A stretch of DNA of 64,000 nt from Acanthacorydalis orientalis (GCA_034766995.1 CM068313.1:28043325-28107324), one strand, 5' to 3'. Positions 28,332-39,891 are shown, counted from the first letter of the stretch. Notes: a model not told the origin generated them from the letters alone. Made by a program: numbers and translations.

Positions 28332-29591
28332 CAGGTAGCCAAGAAAGTTCTGTCGTTTTTGACTCGAGAAAAAGACACTTGTGTATTTTTACATAAATAA
28401 CTTTATTCACCAAAATATCCAACTTCGCACTGAACAACCCTTTTCCAAGCGAGAAGATAATTTATAAATTCCATTTTTATAAAACTGATTATTTTTATTT
28501 TAAAAAAATGTAGACACCTCAATTTTTAATTCTTCTCCATTATTAAACTGTTTACCACGCATATGATTCTCCAAAGATAAAAAAGGTGATAATCTGATGG
28601 TGATATCTCTGGGGAATGCGGGGAATTGGGGAGGATCTCCTACCCTAAATTCATAATTTTGTTCTCGTCTCTACAACAACGTGTGGTCGTGCGTTATCTT
28701 TAAAAATACAACTTTTTTACGATTTACAAGTACTGGCTGTTTTTGTTGTAATGCATCGTGTACTCGTTGGAGTTGTTCACTATAAATGTTTGCCGTTAGA
28801 GTTTGACCCCATATTCATGGTGAATAATTCCTTTTGAAGTCCAGCAAACAAAGAAGTTTTCGTGGTGTTAACTCTCCTTTAGAACTTTGTGAGATAGGAT
28901 CGCTTAATGAAAATCAGTAGTGAATACGTTTGTAGTTGGAATAAATAATCCATTTTTCATCAGTGGTCAAAATTTGATCCAAAAAGTTCTCTGATTTTAG
29001 TCATGAAATAAGATATGTACAGATTATAAGACGCTGTAATTTGTTATTGGGAGTTACCGTGGTACCCATTTACTTAATTTCCACTTCTTTCCTATTTTGT
29101 GTAAATGTTTTCGTATTGTTTCGTTACTTACTTTGAACCATTCTGCAAGCTGTTGACATGTTAAACTAGAGTTTGTTCCAATCATTTTCTCCAATTTGTT
29201 AATATTTAAATTTGATGATCTACCTGATCTGGTCTCGTTTTCAATGAATTCATCCCCGACAGAAAATTTTTTAAACCATCTCTGGGCCGTTCTTGATGTA
29301 ACTGTCTTTTTTCCAAACGCAGTACAATTTTTTTTGCAGTTTCTGTAGCGTTAGTCCCAAGTTTAAATTCATAAAGCAAATACGCACGTATTACACTATT
29401 TTTCACATACATTTTTAAGAGTTAGAATATTTTTTTATATTAAAATGAACGGTTCAAGATTTATTCAACAGTTAACAGTAAAACACATGCAATATAACTG
29501 ATAAACAGTTCTTCGAATTTTTCTAATAACAAGTGTAAACAATTCTTGGAATTATTGTACGTTATAACAACCAGAGAACTTTCTTGGTTTC

Positions 29592-29656
<65 letters not shown>

Positions 29657-29865
29657 CGCGTATTTGTTTAACCGTTGAATTTCTAACGATTCGAAGTTGA
29701 GAAATAAGTTTAAAAATGTTTATGATAATTAAAAAATTTCACTTAATTTCAGAAATAATGTTAGATTATTAAGAATACTAGTACTCCAACTTCCAGTCGT
29801 TCAAGGAATGGTTTATATGGTACTTCTAATGATGTGGGCTGAAGAAGAGGTATTTAAAAAAGATT

Positions 29866-29916
<51 letters not shown>

Positions 29917-30471
29917 GTATTTATATTATTTCAGAGTTTGTATCAAGTAAATTATCTATATGTTCAACCCTTTATTTGCTTATCAATTTTTACTGGAATC
30001 TGGGCTGTTATCATGACTATTACAATGTTAAAAGAAATTTTAAAGGATCATTTCATCATGGGCAAGTTTTTTGTGTTACAAATAGTTCTAATATTAGCAA
30101 AAATTCAAGGTTTAATAGCGAGAACATTGACATGGTCTGGTTATTTTCCATGTAAACCTCCAATAACTCCTCCAGTTTATGGAAATCGTAAGTATGTAAA
30201 TATTAAAGCCTTTCACATATTTACTATTCAAATATGTTTTTTGTGCTTTTCAGTCATTTACAATTGTATAATGTTAGCTGAAATGGTTCTTCTTGGATAC
30301 ATAGCAAGAAAAATATACAAGAGAGTATTACCGGATTTAGGATTAGACATATCAAATAATAATATAGAACACGTATGTGTTATTACTACTGAATATAAAA
30401 GTAATAAAAATAAATTTTCATTATCTATAAACGAGAATAAACCAAATGTGAACGATTGCAATAAATATTAA
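12878..30471 (+). CDS. Organic solute transporter subunit alpha-like protein (OST-alpha/TMEM184 family), 6 exons
   Basis: Predicted seven-pass membrane protein of the OST-alpha (SLC51A)/TMEM184 family. In vertebrates OST-alpha pairs with OST-beta to move bile acids and steroid conjugates across the basolateral membrane; the insect substrate is unknown. Exons: 12878-13001, 26649-26800, 27630-27868, 29753-29849, 29935-30187, 30254-30471 (360 residues). The first helix follows residue 41 ([20 protein letters not shown]). Residues 154-162 read GPCCCWPCC, the family's conserved cysteine cluster, which in vertebrate OST-alpha sits before the next helix and is a likely palmitoylation site. [17 protein letters not shown] helix and a final [21 protein letters not shown] helix match the family order. 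Intron 1 is 13.6 kb. Intron 5 is only 66 nt and is a multiple of three without stops, so an unspliced reading remains open; splicing it out gives GNLIYNC, which fits the family better. Intron 4 is 85 nt and about half (TA)n. Confidence 0.92.
14300..14340. repeat. (TA)n
   Basis: Followed by GTGTGCGTGTGTG. Confidence 0.9.
14525..14600. repeat. (TA)n interrupted
   Basis: Two blocks separated by ACATTT. Confidence 0.95.
15233..15295. repeat. Hairpin 1 of an inverted-repeat cluster
   Basis: Perfect 16-nt arms TGCAGCAAACATATGC (15244-15259) and its complement (15265-15280) around a 5-nt loop GGTCT. An outer 8-nt stem (AATTGTGT with ACACAATT) closes it beyond an internal loop. Lies in intron 1 of the OST-alpha-like gene. 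Confidence 0.85.
15296..15344. repeat. Hairpin 2 of an inverted-repeat cluster
   Basis: ACAGAA (15315-15320), loop GGTCT (15321-15325), TTCTGT (15326-15331). Outer segments TTTGACAT and ATATCAAA, then GCAGT and ACTGC, also pair with small bulges. The loop is the same five bases as in hairpin 1, exactly 61 nt downstream. Confidence 0.7.
15500..15535. repeat. Hairpin 3 of an inverted-repeat cluster
   Basis: GATACAA (15510-15516), one base, TTGTATC (15518-15524), with further pairing of the flanking AGCTACGAT and GTACTAGCT segments. Confidence 0.55.
15631..15654. repeat. Hairpin 4 of an inverted-repeat cluster
   Basis: ATGGCGAT (15633-15640), loop GTT, ATCGCCAT (15644-15651); with one bulge the stem extends to CT and AG outside. 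Confidence 0.65.
15702..15759. repeat. (TA)n
   Basis: Pure, 50 nt downstream of hairpin 4. Confidence 0.95.
16764..16804. repeat. (TA)n
   Basis: Pure, about 41 nt. Confidence 0.95.
17381..17455. repeat. (TA)n/(CATA)n mixed
   Basis: Follows a pyrimidine-rich run of CTGTCTATCT-type units at 17,318-17,372. Confidence 0.9.
18786..18863. repeat. (CA)n(TA)n
   Basis: CA for about 16 nt, then TA with CATA interruptions. Confidence 0.95.
18909..18950. repeat. (TA)n
   Basis: Pure. Confidence 0.95.
18999..19049. repeat. (TA)n
   Basis: Third array within 270 nt. Confidence 0.95.
19896..19937. repeat. (TA)n abutting the left end of the 20-kb mariner
   Basis: Pure, about 42 nt. Confidence 0.95.
19938..21261 (+). 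mobile_element. Near full-length but inactivated mariner element
   Basis: Plus-strand mariner relic of about 1.32 kb. The N-terminal helix-turn-helix part begins near 20,135 (MYKFIEQ, stop, [20 protein letters not shown]), and the catalytic region keeps SDES near 20,597, HHDNAPTY near 20,885 and YSFD-stop-APCD near 20,970. The end is [12 protein letters not shown]. Several in-frame stops and frameshifts break it. Diverged terminal inverted repeats are visible: the left end CTATGCTGAACAAAAAG pairs with the right end read inward CTGGCTTGATTAAAAAA (about 19 of 31 positions agree). Both ends abut (TA)n arrays. It lies in intron 1 of the OST-alpha-like gene. Confidence 0.9.
21262..21305. repeat. 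(TA)n abutting the right end of the 20-kb mariner
   Basis: Pure, about 44 nt. Confidence 0.95.
21711..21765. repeat. (CA)n(TA)n
   Basis: CA for 16 nt, then TA. Confidence 0.95.
22130..22197. repeat. (TA)n
   Basis: Pure, about 68 nt. Confidence 0.95.
23421..23470. repeat. (TA)n
   Basis: Ends CATATATACACAC. Confidence 0.95.
24094..24109. promoter_or_regulatory. Perfect 16-bp palindrome with two TGACGT half-sites
   Basis: TGACGTTATAACGTCA is exactly self-complementary and contains two CRE/bZIP-type TGACG half-sites facing each other. It lies in a slightly GC-richer part of intron 1 of the OST-alpha-like gene. Regulatory function is inference. Confidence 0.4.
25218..25266. repeat. (TA)n
   Basis: Pure. 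Confidence 0.95.
28263..28329. repeat. (CA)n(TA)n abutting the left end of the 28.3-kb mariner
   Basis: CA for 14 nt, then TA for about 53 nt. Confidence 0.95.
28330..29594 (-). mobile_element. Mariner element relic with clear terminal inverted repeats
   Basis: About 1.26 kb, minus-strand coding. The terminal repeats share the core CCAAGAAAGTTCT, at 28339-28351 on the plus strand and at 29574-29586 on the minus strand. The N-terminus reads [20 protein letters not shown] from 29412, typical of the mariner DNA-binding domain. The C-terminal part shows an [14 protein letters not shown] segment and [11 protein letters not shown] near 28,430. Multiple frameshifts and stops make it a pseudogene. 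It is bounded on both sides by (TA)n arrays and lies in intron 3 (27869-29752) of the OST-alpha-like gene. Confidence 0.92.
29595..29648. repeat. (TA)n abutting the right end of the 28.3-kb mariner
   Basis: Pure. Confidence 0.95.
29870..29915. repeat. (TA)n inside an 85-nt intron
   Basis: Fills about half of intron 4 (29850-29934) of the OST-alpha-like gene. Confidence 0.95.
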
Positions 30472-30489
30472 TAATAGTAAATTAATGAC

Positions 30490-30495
30490 AATAAA
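30490..30495 (+). other. Polyadenylation signal of the OST-alpha-like gene
   Basis: AATAAA 18 nt after the stop codon; a second AATAAA lies at 30549-30554. Either could be used. Confidence 0.5.
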
Positions 30496-30767
30496 TAATG
30501 CAGTATTTGCAATTTGCGTTTACTTTTCATACATTTTTTTTATCCAACAATAAATTTTAGTAAAAGGTTAAATAGAATTACATTAGTTAATTTAGAATTT
30601 TAGTGATAATAAGGAAAGGTGAAGTTTATAATCATTTGATCATTAAATATTAAACTAAATTTCTTATTTCAATGTTTTGATAAAACTATTATGTAAAATA
30701 TTAAATTATAATACTTTTAAAACTAACAGAGATATAAATACAAACATTCAGAAATACACGCCCACTT

Positions 30768-30900
30768 ATATATACACATGTATATATATATATATATATA
30801 TACATGCGTACATACATACATACATACAGACATATACCCATACATACATACATACATGTATACACACATACATACATAAACATATATACATACATACATA

Positions 30901-30961
<61 letters not shown>

Positions 30962-30966
30962 CACAT
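30768..30966. repeat. (CATA)n and (TA)n compound
   Basis: About 100 nt of CATA/TACA units, then 54 nt of TA, 300 nt past the OST-alpha-like stop. Confidence 0.95.
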
Positions 30967-31357
30967 GCATTTATATCTTTGTTTATGTAAAACAACTGTA
31001 AACAGAAAAATATCTTTTTACAATGTAAATATTTTTCAGAAATAATTGTTCTTTGGATTCGATTAATTAACTATCTGTTTACTTTGAAGCAAATAACATT
31101 GAAAGAAAAAATCTAAAGTATAAATCTAGAGATATTTATATATGTAAATAGTTAATGCACAATCTAATATGCTATAACCATTAATAAAAGTTATTCGAAC
31201 ACAATATCACTTTCATTCCAGTTTGTACTTGATTGATTAATATGAATCATCTTTTTGTAGCAAGTAACAATAACATTTGGATGCCATTTTAATATACACC
31301 CAGTCTTAATAACCAATTTATTGCAATTAAATGACATTTGAATAAGAGATAAATACG

Positions 31358-31361
<4 letters not shown>

Positions 31362-31426
<65 letters not shown>
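31362..31426. repeat. (TA)n
   Basis: Pure. Confidence 0.95.
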
Positions 31427-31430
<4 letters not shown>

Positions 31431-31738
31431 TCTTGTTTCAAAGAAGTAAAATAATGAAATAAATATAAACGGATAAAAATGATAAGAAAAAATTAAACAT
31501 TTTCAAAAAAATCTGTAATTTTTGATAATTTTTAATTAAAAACTCTATGTATAAATAAGTAATAATGACATATTTTATATACTTTGTGATGTATATTTCA
31601 TATTTTCGGATTTTAAAAATATGTACTTACCTGTTATTTTAATGCTTTTAAATGATATTTATTAACTAAATGATGTGTAATATGTAAGTAAAAAGATCAC
31701 AAGTTTAATTTAATTATTACAGAAAGCATAAAACTTAC

Positions 31739-31978
<240 letters not shown>

Positions 31979-32658
31979 TACACAATATTTAATTAATATG
32001 ATTATTTACAATATTAGAAAATAATATACGTCTACAAGTAAAACAGTTCCGAAATTATACTTTTATAAGACTAGTCAATATATTTTTTATTGTTTGTATT
32101 TAGAAAATACTACTTAATTAAAATAATTTTTCAGTGAACATACTTTTTTCTTTACTGTGATTTTCTTTATCCTGATTGTTCTACATTTGGATTACTTTTT
32201 TATTAGTTTTTATTCCAACTGCCATAACAATACTTTAAAATTTGATTATTTGACATTTAAATAGCTTATAAAAACAAACAGAACTGTATAACATAACTGA
32301 AAATAATTTTCCCTGAAATAAAATAAAAATAATAGAATTTAATTTAAATACAATAGTATCAACTTTTTTGTCAATTTTTTCATAATTAGTCGTTCATTTA
32401 AATATAATTTAGGCATAAGAAAAAAAACACTATTATTTGACAACAAAATTCAGTTATCATCTTCCATCAGGTTGTATCTTTTTCCCTATGAAATTACTCT
32501 TTGTCTATACACAATCGTCTAATCTATTTTAGTATTGAGTAACCACAAGAAACTGTGTGAACAAATAATATAGAAATAAAATTAATTAATGTACTTTAAT
32601 AGACTTTTTCACATTCATGGATCTAAATGATTATTATTACAAAAATGTATATATAAAA

Positions 32659-32660
<2 letters not shown>

Positions 32661-32701
<41 letters not shown>

Positions 32702-32702
32702 C
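32661..32702. repeat. (TA)n
   Basis: Upstream of the DMAC2-like gene. Confidence 0.9.
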
Positions 32703-33014
32703 AACTAACTGATTAATAATATTTTTTGATTATTACATTTGTTTAAATTATAAAAATATTTTATACAAAAGTTTTATCATTGTAAAACTACATTTTAAAA
32801 TGTTGAGATACACTGCTTTATTTGTGTTTACGTTTTGTTAACCTAAAAATTTCAACACTACTTAATATGATATAATTTTATTTAAATATTAAACGCCAAA
32901 ATTTAAGGAACGGTATAAAGTATTTGAAATTTAAATTCACTGTCTATATGAAGTAATACGTAAAAAATAATTAGAAACAAAAATAAACCTATACTTATAT
33001 ACCTATTTGTTGAA

Positions 33015-33878
33015 ATGTTGCCTCGTTCTACTTTTAAACAAGTACGTGTAGTATCAAAATATGGAATTCCACGGTTTAAGTCAGATGAAATTGTTCCCTC
33101 AACTAAAGTAAAAAATAAAGTAAAAATTCCAACAAAAGAAGAACTTCAATGGCGTACTCCATATCATATGAAAACAAATGAGTGGTATAGCAGTTTTAAA
33201 TTATTCGAACCTGAGAAAACTAACTATGTTGATATGATAAAATGGTTACGAACACCAATTGATTTACGACCTTCATCAATTAAAAATTGGTGGGAAAACA
33301 GAAAAATTCTTTACTTGATTAACGATCAGAAATTTATACCTGAACGACATGAAATTTTAGGAAGTGAATTAGCTGCAGCTCATTTTGTTGTGCATCGTGG
33401 AGGAAAAGTCAAGTAAGTGGTTTTTAAATTATTTATATTCATAATAACAACAACTATTTTTTATAGATTTGTGAACATTGAAAATTGGATAAAAAGAAAT
33501 GAAGACCATGAATATGATTTACCCTCAAATTACACGCCAGAGTTTATTATTGAATCAATAAATTGTGAAGGAATGCCACTTTATTATGAAGGTCTAGAAA
33601 ATATGATCGAGTTAAGAAAAATAAGATCGCTCTCTGTTAAAGGATGTGCAGAAGTTGATGATTGGTGTTTAGATCGGATTAGTGGACAATTTTATAAAAC
33701 TCTTGAAGAATTAGATATAAGAGATTGTCCTAAAATAACTGAAAACGGAATTTGTGCTTTATATAGAATGAAGAAATTAAAGGTGTTACGAGTAAATGGT
33801 TTTGAAACATCTAAGAAATTTGAATTAATAGCATTGTATTTAGAGGATACTTGCCCTGGATTACTTATATCTTCATGA
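33015..33878 (+). CDS. Distal membrane-arm assembly complex protein 2 / ATP synthase subunit s-like, 2 exons
   Basis: Mitochondrial leucine-rich-repeat protein of the ATP5S/DMAC2 (ATP5SL) family; DMAC2 helps assemble the distal membrane arm of respiratory complex I. Exons 33015-33412 and 33467-33878, joined through a 54-nt intron with a GTAAGT donor, give 269 residues. The basic N-terminus without acidic residues for about 20 positions is consistent with mitochondrial import. FVVHRGGKVKF (residues 124-134) corresponds to the HGG-VRF segment of DMAC2. The C-terminal half has LRR-like units including SLSVKGCAEVDDWCLDRI and LEELDIRDCPKITENGI, matching the VDDWCL and CP-I-E-G signatures of the family. 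DMAC2 is preferred over ATP5S because of the long N-terminal part and the HRGG segment. It is followed 0.9 kb later by FUT8 on the same strand; nothing suggests a functional link. Confidence 0.87.
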
Positions 33879-33993
33879 AATTGTATATAGTTCATTAAAA
33901 AACTAGTCTATTGATATGTATAAAATATTTATTGACCTTTTTAAATGTTTATAATATTGCAGATGTTTGAATTGTATGTACATACAGTAAAAT

Positions 33994-33999
33994 AATAAA
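33994..33999 (+). other. Polyadenylation signal of the DMAC2-like gene
   Basis: AATAAA 115 nt after the TGA stop, the first canonical hexamer downstream. Confidence 0.45.
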
Positions 34000-34190
34000 A
34001 TTAAAAAACTAAATGTGGTTTATATTTTACAAAAAATAACAATAGAATAATAAAAGGAAAAATAGGAAAATATATATTTTTTTATTTCAATCATGATTAA
34101 AGTAATAAATGATTAGTATCAATTAGTATAAATAGCTACACATGATCCAACATCAAAATTTATATACATACAAACACATATGTAAATATT

Positions 34191-34192
34191 AT

Positions 34193-34254
<62 letters not shown>

Positions 34255-34282
34255 GTGTGTGTATGTTTGTATGTATATGTGT
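34191..34282. repeat. (AC)n(TA)n(TG)n near-palindrome
   Basis: ATACACACACACA, about 50 nt of TA, then TGTGTGTGTAT: the two sides are complementary, so the whole unit can fold on itself. Confidence 0.9.
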
Positions 34283-34798
34283 AATTAAAATTATGAAAAA
34301 AACCATAAGAAAACTGTTTTTTATTAATGCCACTTTAAAAATTTATATTGAGAATACAGTAAATTTACACTTAATATCAGAGCTTAAAAATGGACATTTG
34401 ACAAATCAGATTGTCGTGAAAAATATATTGTAAATTGTTTGGTTGACAGTATTGTAAATTCACTTACAATTCTCAATATCAAATTCAACATTAAAGCAGA
34501 GTGGAAGAGATAAAATATTCGTCATGTATATTATTGATATTAATGTGTGTACCTGCTCACAATGTGTTTAAATAGATTGAATGACATGTCATCATTAACC
34601 TGGCCTGCAACAAGGGGGGAGGATCATCCTCGTTAGATCTTAACAATTTATACATCCTGTTGTATCAATGTTGTTTTATTGTCTATGAATATTGTGTGGA
34701 ACTATAAAAAATATGTTTAACATAAATCGTGTAACATTAAAATATAGTTAAGTTTTAGGTTATGCATTTAAATAAACATTCCAAATTTACTATTAAAT

Positions 34799-35940
34799 AT
34801 GACTAGACTTCTAAGACAAATAGGAATATGGGGCTGGAGTAAAGCTTTTATTATATTATTAATGGTTTGGTTTATTGTAATGATACTTGCAATATTGCCA
34901 ATGTTTTCATCGCATAACAATATCCATACTGAAACAGATTCACAAACAGCTCAACGATTATCAAAAGCATTCCTTGAGTTAGAAATACTTAAGAAACAAA
35001 ATGCAGAGCTAAGAAGTTTATTTTCTGATGTGAACTTTGGGTAAGTAGTAGATATAATGTAATTTTCTTTCAATTCCATAATATATATTACAGGGATTTA
35101 AAACCAGATCAAAAAGAGCTACTTGAAAATATACAGGGACGATTACATCAAGCTGAAAGAGTAATTCATAACCAACCAGATTTTGGTCATATTGCACCAA
35201 AAGATGAACCAAATGAACAGTATGAAATTCTAAGGAGATATATAGGTATAAATGTTCAAGAATTTTGGTATTTTATTAAATCAGAAATAATAAAAATTCA
35301 AAAGCAAGCAAATACTGTTGCACCAGATTTAATTCCTGCATTAAATCATTTATTAAATTTAGGAATACAGAATAAAAGGTATAACAAATGAATTTAAACA
35401 AAATTTGTTAATAGAAAAATACAAAATATATTTTATTGTAGATCACTTTTAACAGATATTAATAGTTTAACTGAAGTAGATGGGTACAAAGCATGGCGTG
35501 AAAAAGAAGCTTTTGAATTAAGTGATTTAGTTCAAAGGCGATTAAAGTATTTGCAAAACCCTGCTGATTGTAGTACTGCAAAAAAATTAGTTTGTAATCT
35601 TAACAAGGTAAACTTTTATATCATTTTACAAATTATGTATATACACATATATCTACATAGAAAAAAATTTTTATTAGGGTTGTGGATATGGATGCCAATT
35701 ACATCATGTTGTATATTGCTTCATGGTAGCATACGGAACTGAAAGAACACTTATTCTTAAATCAAAAGGATGGAGATACCATAAAGCTGGATGGGAAGAA
35801 GTATTCATGCCCATTAGTGACACTTGCACTGATACTTATGGAGAATCTCACAGTACATGGCCAGGTAAAATATATTTTAATAAATTTAATTGTATTTTTA
35901 TACTATTTTTATTAGATGAAAGCACAAATTTATACTTGGG

Positions 35941-36030
<90 letters not shown>

Positions 36031-36215
36031 ATTCAACTTAGGCTTTCACACAAAGTATTAAAAAAATGCAAAAATGAAAAAAAATGTTATCTTCCATTTA
36101 GTTTTTTTAGTTCATTTGTATTCTAGTATTAAATTGAACTAAAATACTTAAAAAATGACTCTTAACCCCCTGTGCTCCCTTTTAATACTTCCATGTGGAA
36201 GTCGTAATTGAATCA

Positions 36216-36308
<93 letters not shown>

Positions 36309-36445
36309 GTCCTGTTATAGTGAGTGAACAATATAATTATAAATAATAGAGTATATCCTGGTTTTAACACACATTAAATTGAATGCCGTTCAATTCAGTA
36401 TCAACTATTATTTTTTGTAGGTGAATGAATATGCTTATATATGAT

Positions 36446-36510
<65 letters not shown>

Positions 36511-36877
36511 TTATTTATTTATTTATTATTTTGGTAAATTAAAATATATGCTCACAATTAAACAAACAATAGATATTTGTAAACTAGATAGTAAAAAAAT
36601 AATAAGAGTTTCAATAAATGTATTGCAGGAAAAGAAAGTACACAAGTAATTACTCTTCCAATCATTGATTCTGTGTCTCCAAGACCACCTTATCTTCCTT
36701 TAGCTGTGCCTGAAGACTTAGCACCCAGACTTGTCAGGTTGCATGGTGATCCAGTTGTTTGGTGGGTTGGGCAATTTTTGAAGTATTTACTCCGTCCACA
36801 ACCTGCTACTGCACAAATGTTGCACAATGCCATTGCCAAAATTGGTTTTCAAAAACCTATTGTTGGGTATGTTATAT

Positions 36878-36942
<65 letters not shown>

Positions 36943-37757
36943 TATATGTATATAAATGTGTGTGAAAATTCAATTATTTTGAGTGAAATCAATTTAATAT
37001 ATATTTTTTAAATGAATATTAGAGTCCACATTCGAAGAACTGATAAAGTTGGTACTGAAGCATCATTTCATGGAATTGATGAATATATGCGTGCTGTTGA
37101 TGAGTATTATAATCAATTAGAATTGTCAGAGAAGATAACCCAAAGGAGAGTATATCTTGCATCTGATGATCCTAAAGTAATATTAGATGCAAAAGTGAAG
37201 TATCCACAATATGAAATTCTGGGTGATCCAACAATAGCCAAGACTGCAGCCGTTTCAACAAGATATTCAGATACATCTTTATATGGAATTATTTTAGATA
37301 TTCATTTATTATCACTTTCTGATTACTTAGTCTGCACATTTTCTTCACAAGTATGTATTTGAATTCCTTTTATATTATCATCATAAATTAGATATTTTTT
37401 TTATAGGTTTGTAGAGTTGCATATGAAATTATGCAAACTTACCATACTGATGCATCTACTAAATTTAGGTCATTAGATGATATTTATTATTATGGTGGTC
37501 AAAATGCTCACAATAAAATAGCTGTTTTAAGTCATGAGCCTAAACGAATAAATGAAATGGAGCTTTTACCTGGTGATATAATTGGTGTTGCTGGGAACCA
37601 TTGGAATGGTTATAGTAAAGGCAAAAATCATCGAACAAATCAGATTGGTTTGTATCCATCATTTAAAGTTCAAGATAAAGTTGAAGTTGTTAAGTTTCCA
37701 ACGTATCCCAATGTTCCATTAAAAAGGAAAGTCATTAGTAACACTAATGAAAACTAA
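34799..37757 (+). CDS. FUT8: Alpha-(1,6)-fucosyltransferase (core fucosyltransferase, FUT8), 7 exons
   Basis: Golgi type II membrane enzyme that transfers fucose from GDP-fucose in alpha-1,6 linkage to the innermost GlcNAc of N-glycans. Exons: 34799-35040, 35094-35378, 35442-35607, 35678-35864, 36629-36866, 37023-37350, 37407-37757, giving 598 residues (human 575). A short cytosolic tail is followed by a membrane anchor at about residues 15-36 and then a coiled-coil stem. [26 protein letters not shown] carries conserved disulfide cysteines in substance. [18 protein letters not shown] at residues 373-390 is the GDP-fucose binding motif, whose two arginines correspond to human R365/R366. CTFSSQVCR and a C-terminal SH3-like domain ([21 protein letters not shown] onward) complete the fold. 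The exon 4-5 junction shows [12 protein letters not shown] in the variable loop. Introns 4 and 5 are loaded with (TA)n arrays, yet splice sites are intact. Confidence 0.96.
35944..36028. repeat. (TA)n in FUT8 intron 4
   Basis: 85 nt, 80 nt after the donor. Confidence 0.95.
36217..36303. repeat. (TC)n(TA)n in FUT8 intron 4
   Basis: TC for about 17 nt, then TA. Confidence 0.95.
36450..36530. repeat. (TA)n(TTTA)n in FUT8 intron 4
   Basis: TA for about 57 nt, then five to six TTTA units, ending 98 nt before exon 5. Confidence 0.95.
36871..36963. repeat. (TA)n in FUT8 intron 5
   Basis: Starts only a few bases past the GTATGT donor and fills over half of a 156-nt intron. Confidence 0.95.
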
Positions 37758-37774
37758 TTTTTTTAATTTTGTGA

Positions 37775-37778
<4 letters not shown>

Positions 37779-37815
<37 letters not shown>
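37779..37815. repeat. (TA)n in the FUT8 3' region
   Basis: Starts 21 nt after the stop, so it is probably in the 3' UTR. Confidence 0.9.
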
Positions 37816-37817
<2 letters not shown>

Positions 37818-38784
37818 CTCTATTATTTTAAAAGTGTATTGACAAAAGTAAGAAATTGAATTAAAAATTTAAAATAGACTGTTTTAAATATATTTAATTT
37901 TATTTTTTTGTGCAATTCATATAGTTTATTATTAACTTGCTTTGTATATTAAATATAGACTACCTCTAGCCAGACAATGAAAAAAGTAATATATTAAAAT
38001 TGCTATTGAATTATCTTGTCTATAAACGTACTATGTGAATCTTATTGTAAGCAGGGAAACTGATACCAAGTCTTGTATTGTTTTCTATGAAAAATGATAA
38101 TAAAAATAATATTTGTTTTTTTTTATTAAATACTATATATTATTACATTTTACTATTTATTAAAAACATAAGGATTCATATATTAAAACTAAAGCTGAAT
38201 TGTGTTTATGAATATATATTTGTGAAGAAAATTTATATACGAATTTTATGTCAATATTTTTACTAAAGAATCCTTAAAGATATCTAAAATTGTTTTTACT
38301 TGCCATATATAAGGCTCTTCTCAGGAATTATATCATTTTTTTAGTGTTTTTTTTATCAGTATTTTTTGCTTACAGTATAAGAAAAGAAACATTTGATGTA
38401 GATTACATTGAAAAGTTATATATGTAAATATGAGTTTTAATGGAATATAATTAAATAGCTTTTTGGAATATATTTTCTATTTCCAATATTAAATATGAAC
38501 AAATTTTAATTTACTGAAAATACACAGGTAATTTTTGTGAAAAATATGTAAGTGTAATTGAATGTATATAAAGATGTTATCACAACTATTTTTAAAGAAT
38601 ATTGTTAAAGTACTGCGATATGTAAATTTATAAATATATGTACATAATATGATGGCTATGCCATAATACAATGTTATCGTATCTTGCCTTTTTATTGATA
38701 AATATATATTTTTTATTAATATGTAGATTTTTAATTAGTAATTAAAAATGCAACATTATATCATTTATCTTTATTTATTTGTTC

Positions 38785-38788
<4 letters not shown>

Positions 38789-38850
<62 letters not shown>

Positions 38851-38903
38851 TATATATACACACACATACACACAAACACACACACATACAAACACACACA
38901 CAT
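38789..38903. repeat. (TA)n then CA-rich
   Basis: TA for about 60 nt, then CACACATACACACAAACA-type units. Confidence 0.95.
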
Positions 38904-39300
38904 GTTAAATATATTTTAAAACCTGACTATAAAATTATTATGTAATTATATTTGTATTTTGTAAGTAAAGCTACATATTTAATATTATTTGCTAAGAATA
39001 TCTAATTTGAATTTTAGTTGTGTCCTATATTATTATTTATATTTAATAGAATTACTTTTTAAGTTAATGTTTTATTTAGTTTAATATATATTTATATACA
39101 AATAAAATATTTTGCATCAAAAGAAAGTAAAAATGCTTTATTATCTAGTTTTTGAACATCACTACATTTTTATGTATTTTATACTTTATATTAAATTTTA
39201 TTGATATATTAATACTTGATTATTTGTTATTTTATTTTTTTAATTTAAACAGTGCACAAATAAATTGTTAAGAATTACATTTAATATTTGTTGTAATGCC

Positions 39301-39442
<142 letters not shown>

Positions 39443-39833
39443 GTAAGTAAATAATTTCATGTAAAAGACTGTGAATATTAGATAATTTATAGGTACTTTA
39501 AGTGTTGGCTTATAAAAATATTGACTAACCTTTTTTAATATGGAAAATAATGAAAAAATACTTATATATGAGACTTTAGAAGGTTGTTTGTTAATTAAAA
39601 AAAATAATAATTCTATAAAAAAATAACTCAAATATACCAATAAATATTAGTGAATGTATAATTTGTAAAATGGGATATATAAAAAAGTTTTAAATTATGA
39701 AATCAAACAATTTCAATTGAAACTATTACTTTGCATATATGTGTATGCATATATGCAAAATATATACAGTTACATCACAAACATGTGTACACTTAAATGC
39801 ATGTTTATATATATGCAGGTATATGTGTGTAAC

Positions 39834-39836
<3 letters not shown>

Positions 39837-39887
<51 letters not shown>
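39837..39887. repeat. (TA)n
   Basis: Pure. Confidence 0.95.

Positions 39888-39891
<4 letters not shown>

Noticed and set aside
29938..30471. A single 177-codon frame as an intronless gene
   Set aside because: It is the last two OST-alpha-like exons read through the 66-nt intron; its apparent start is a TTG inside exon 5.
30800..30900. CRISPR-like spacing of CATACATA units
   Set aside because: Tetranucleotide microsatellite without spacers.
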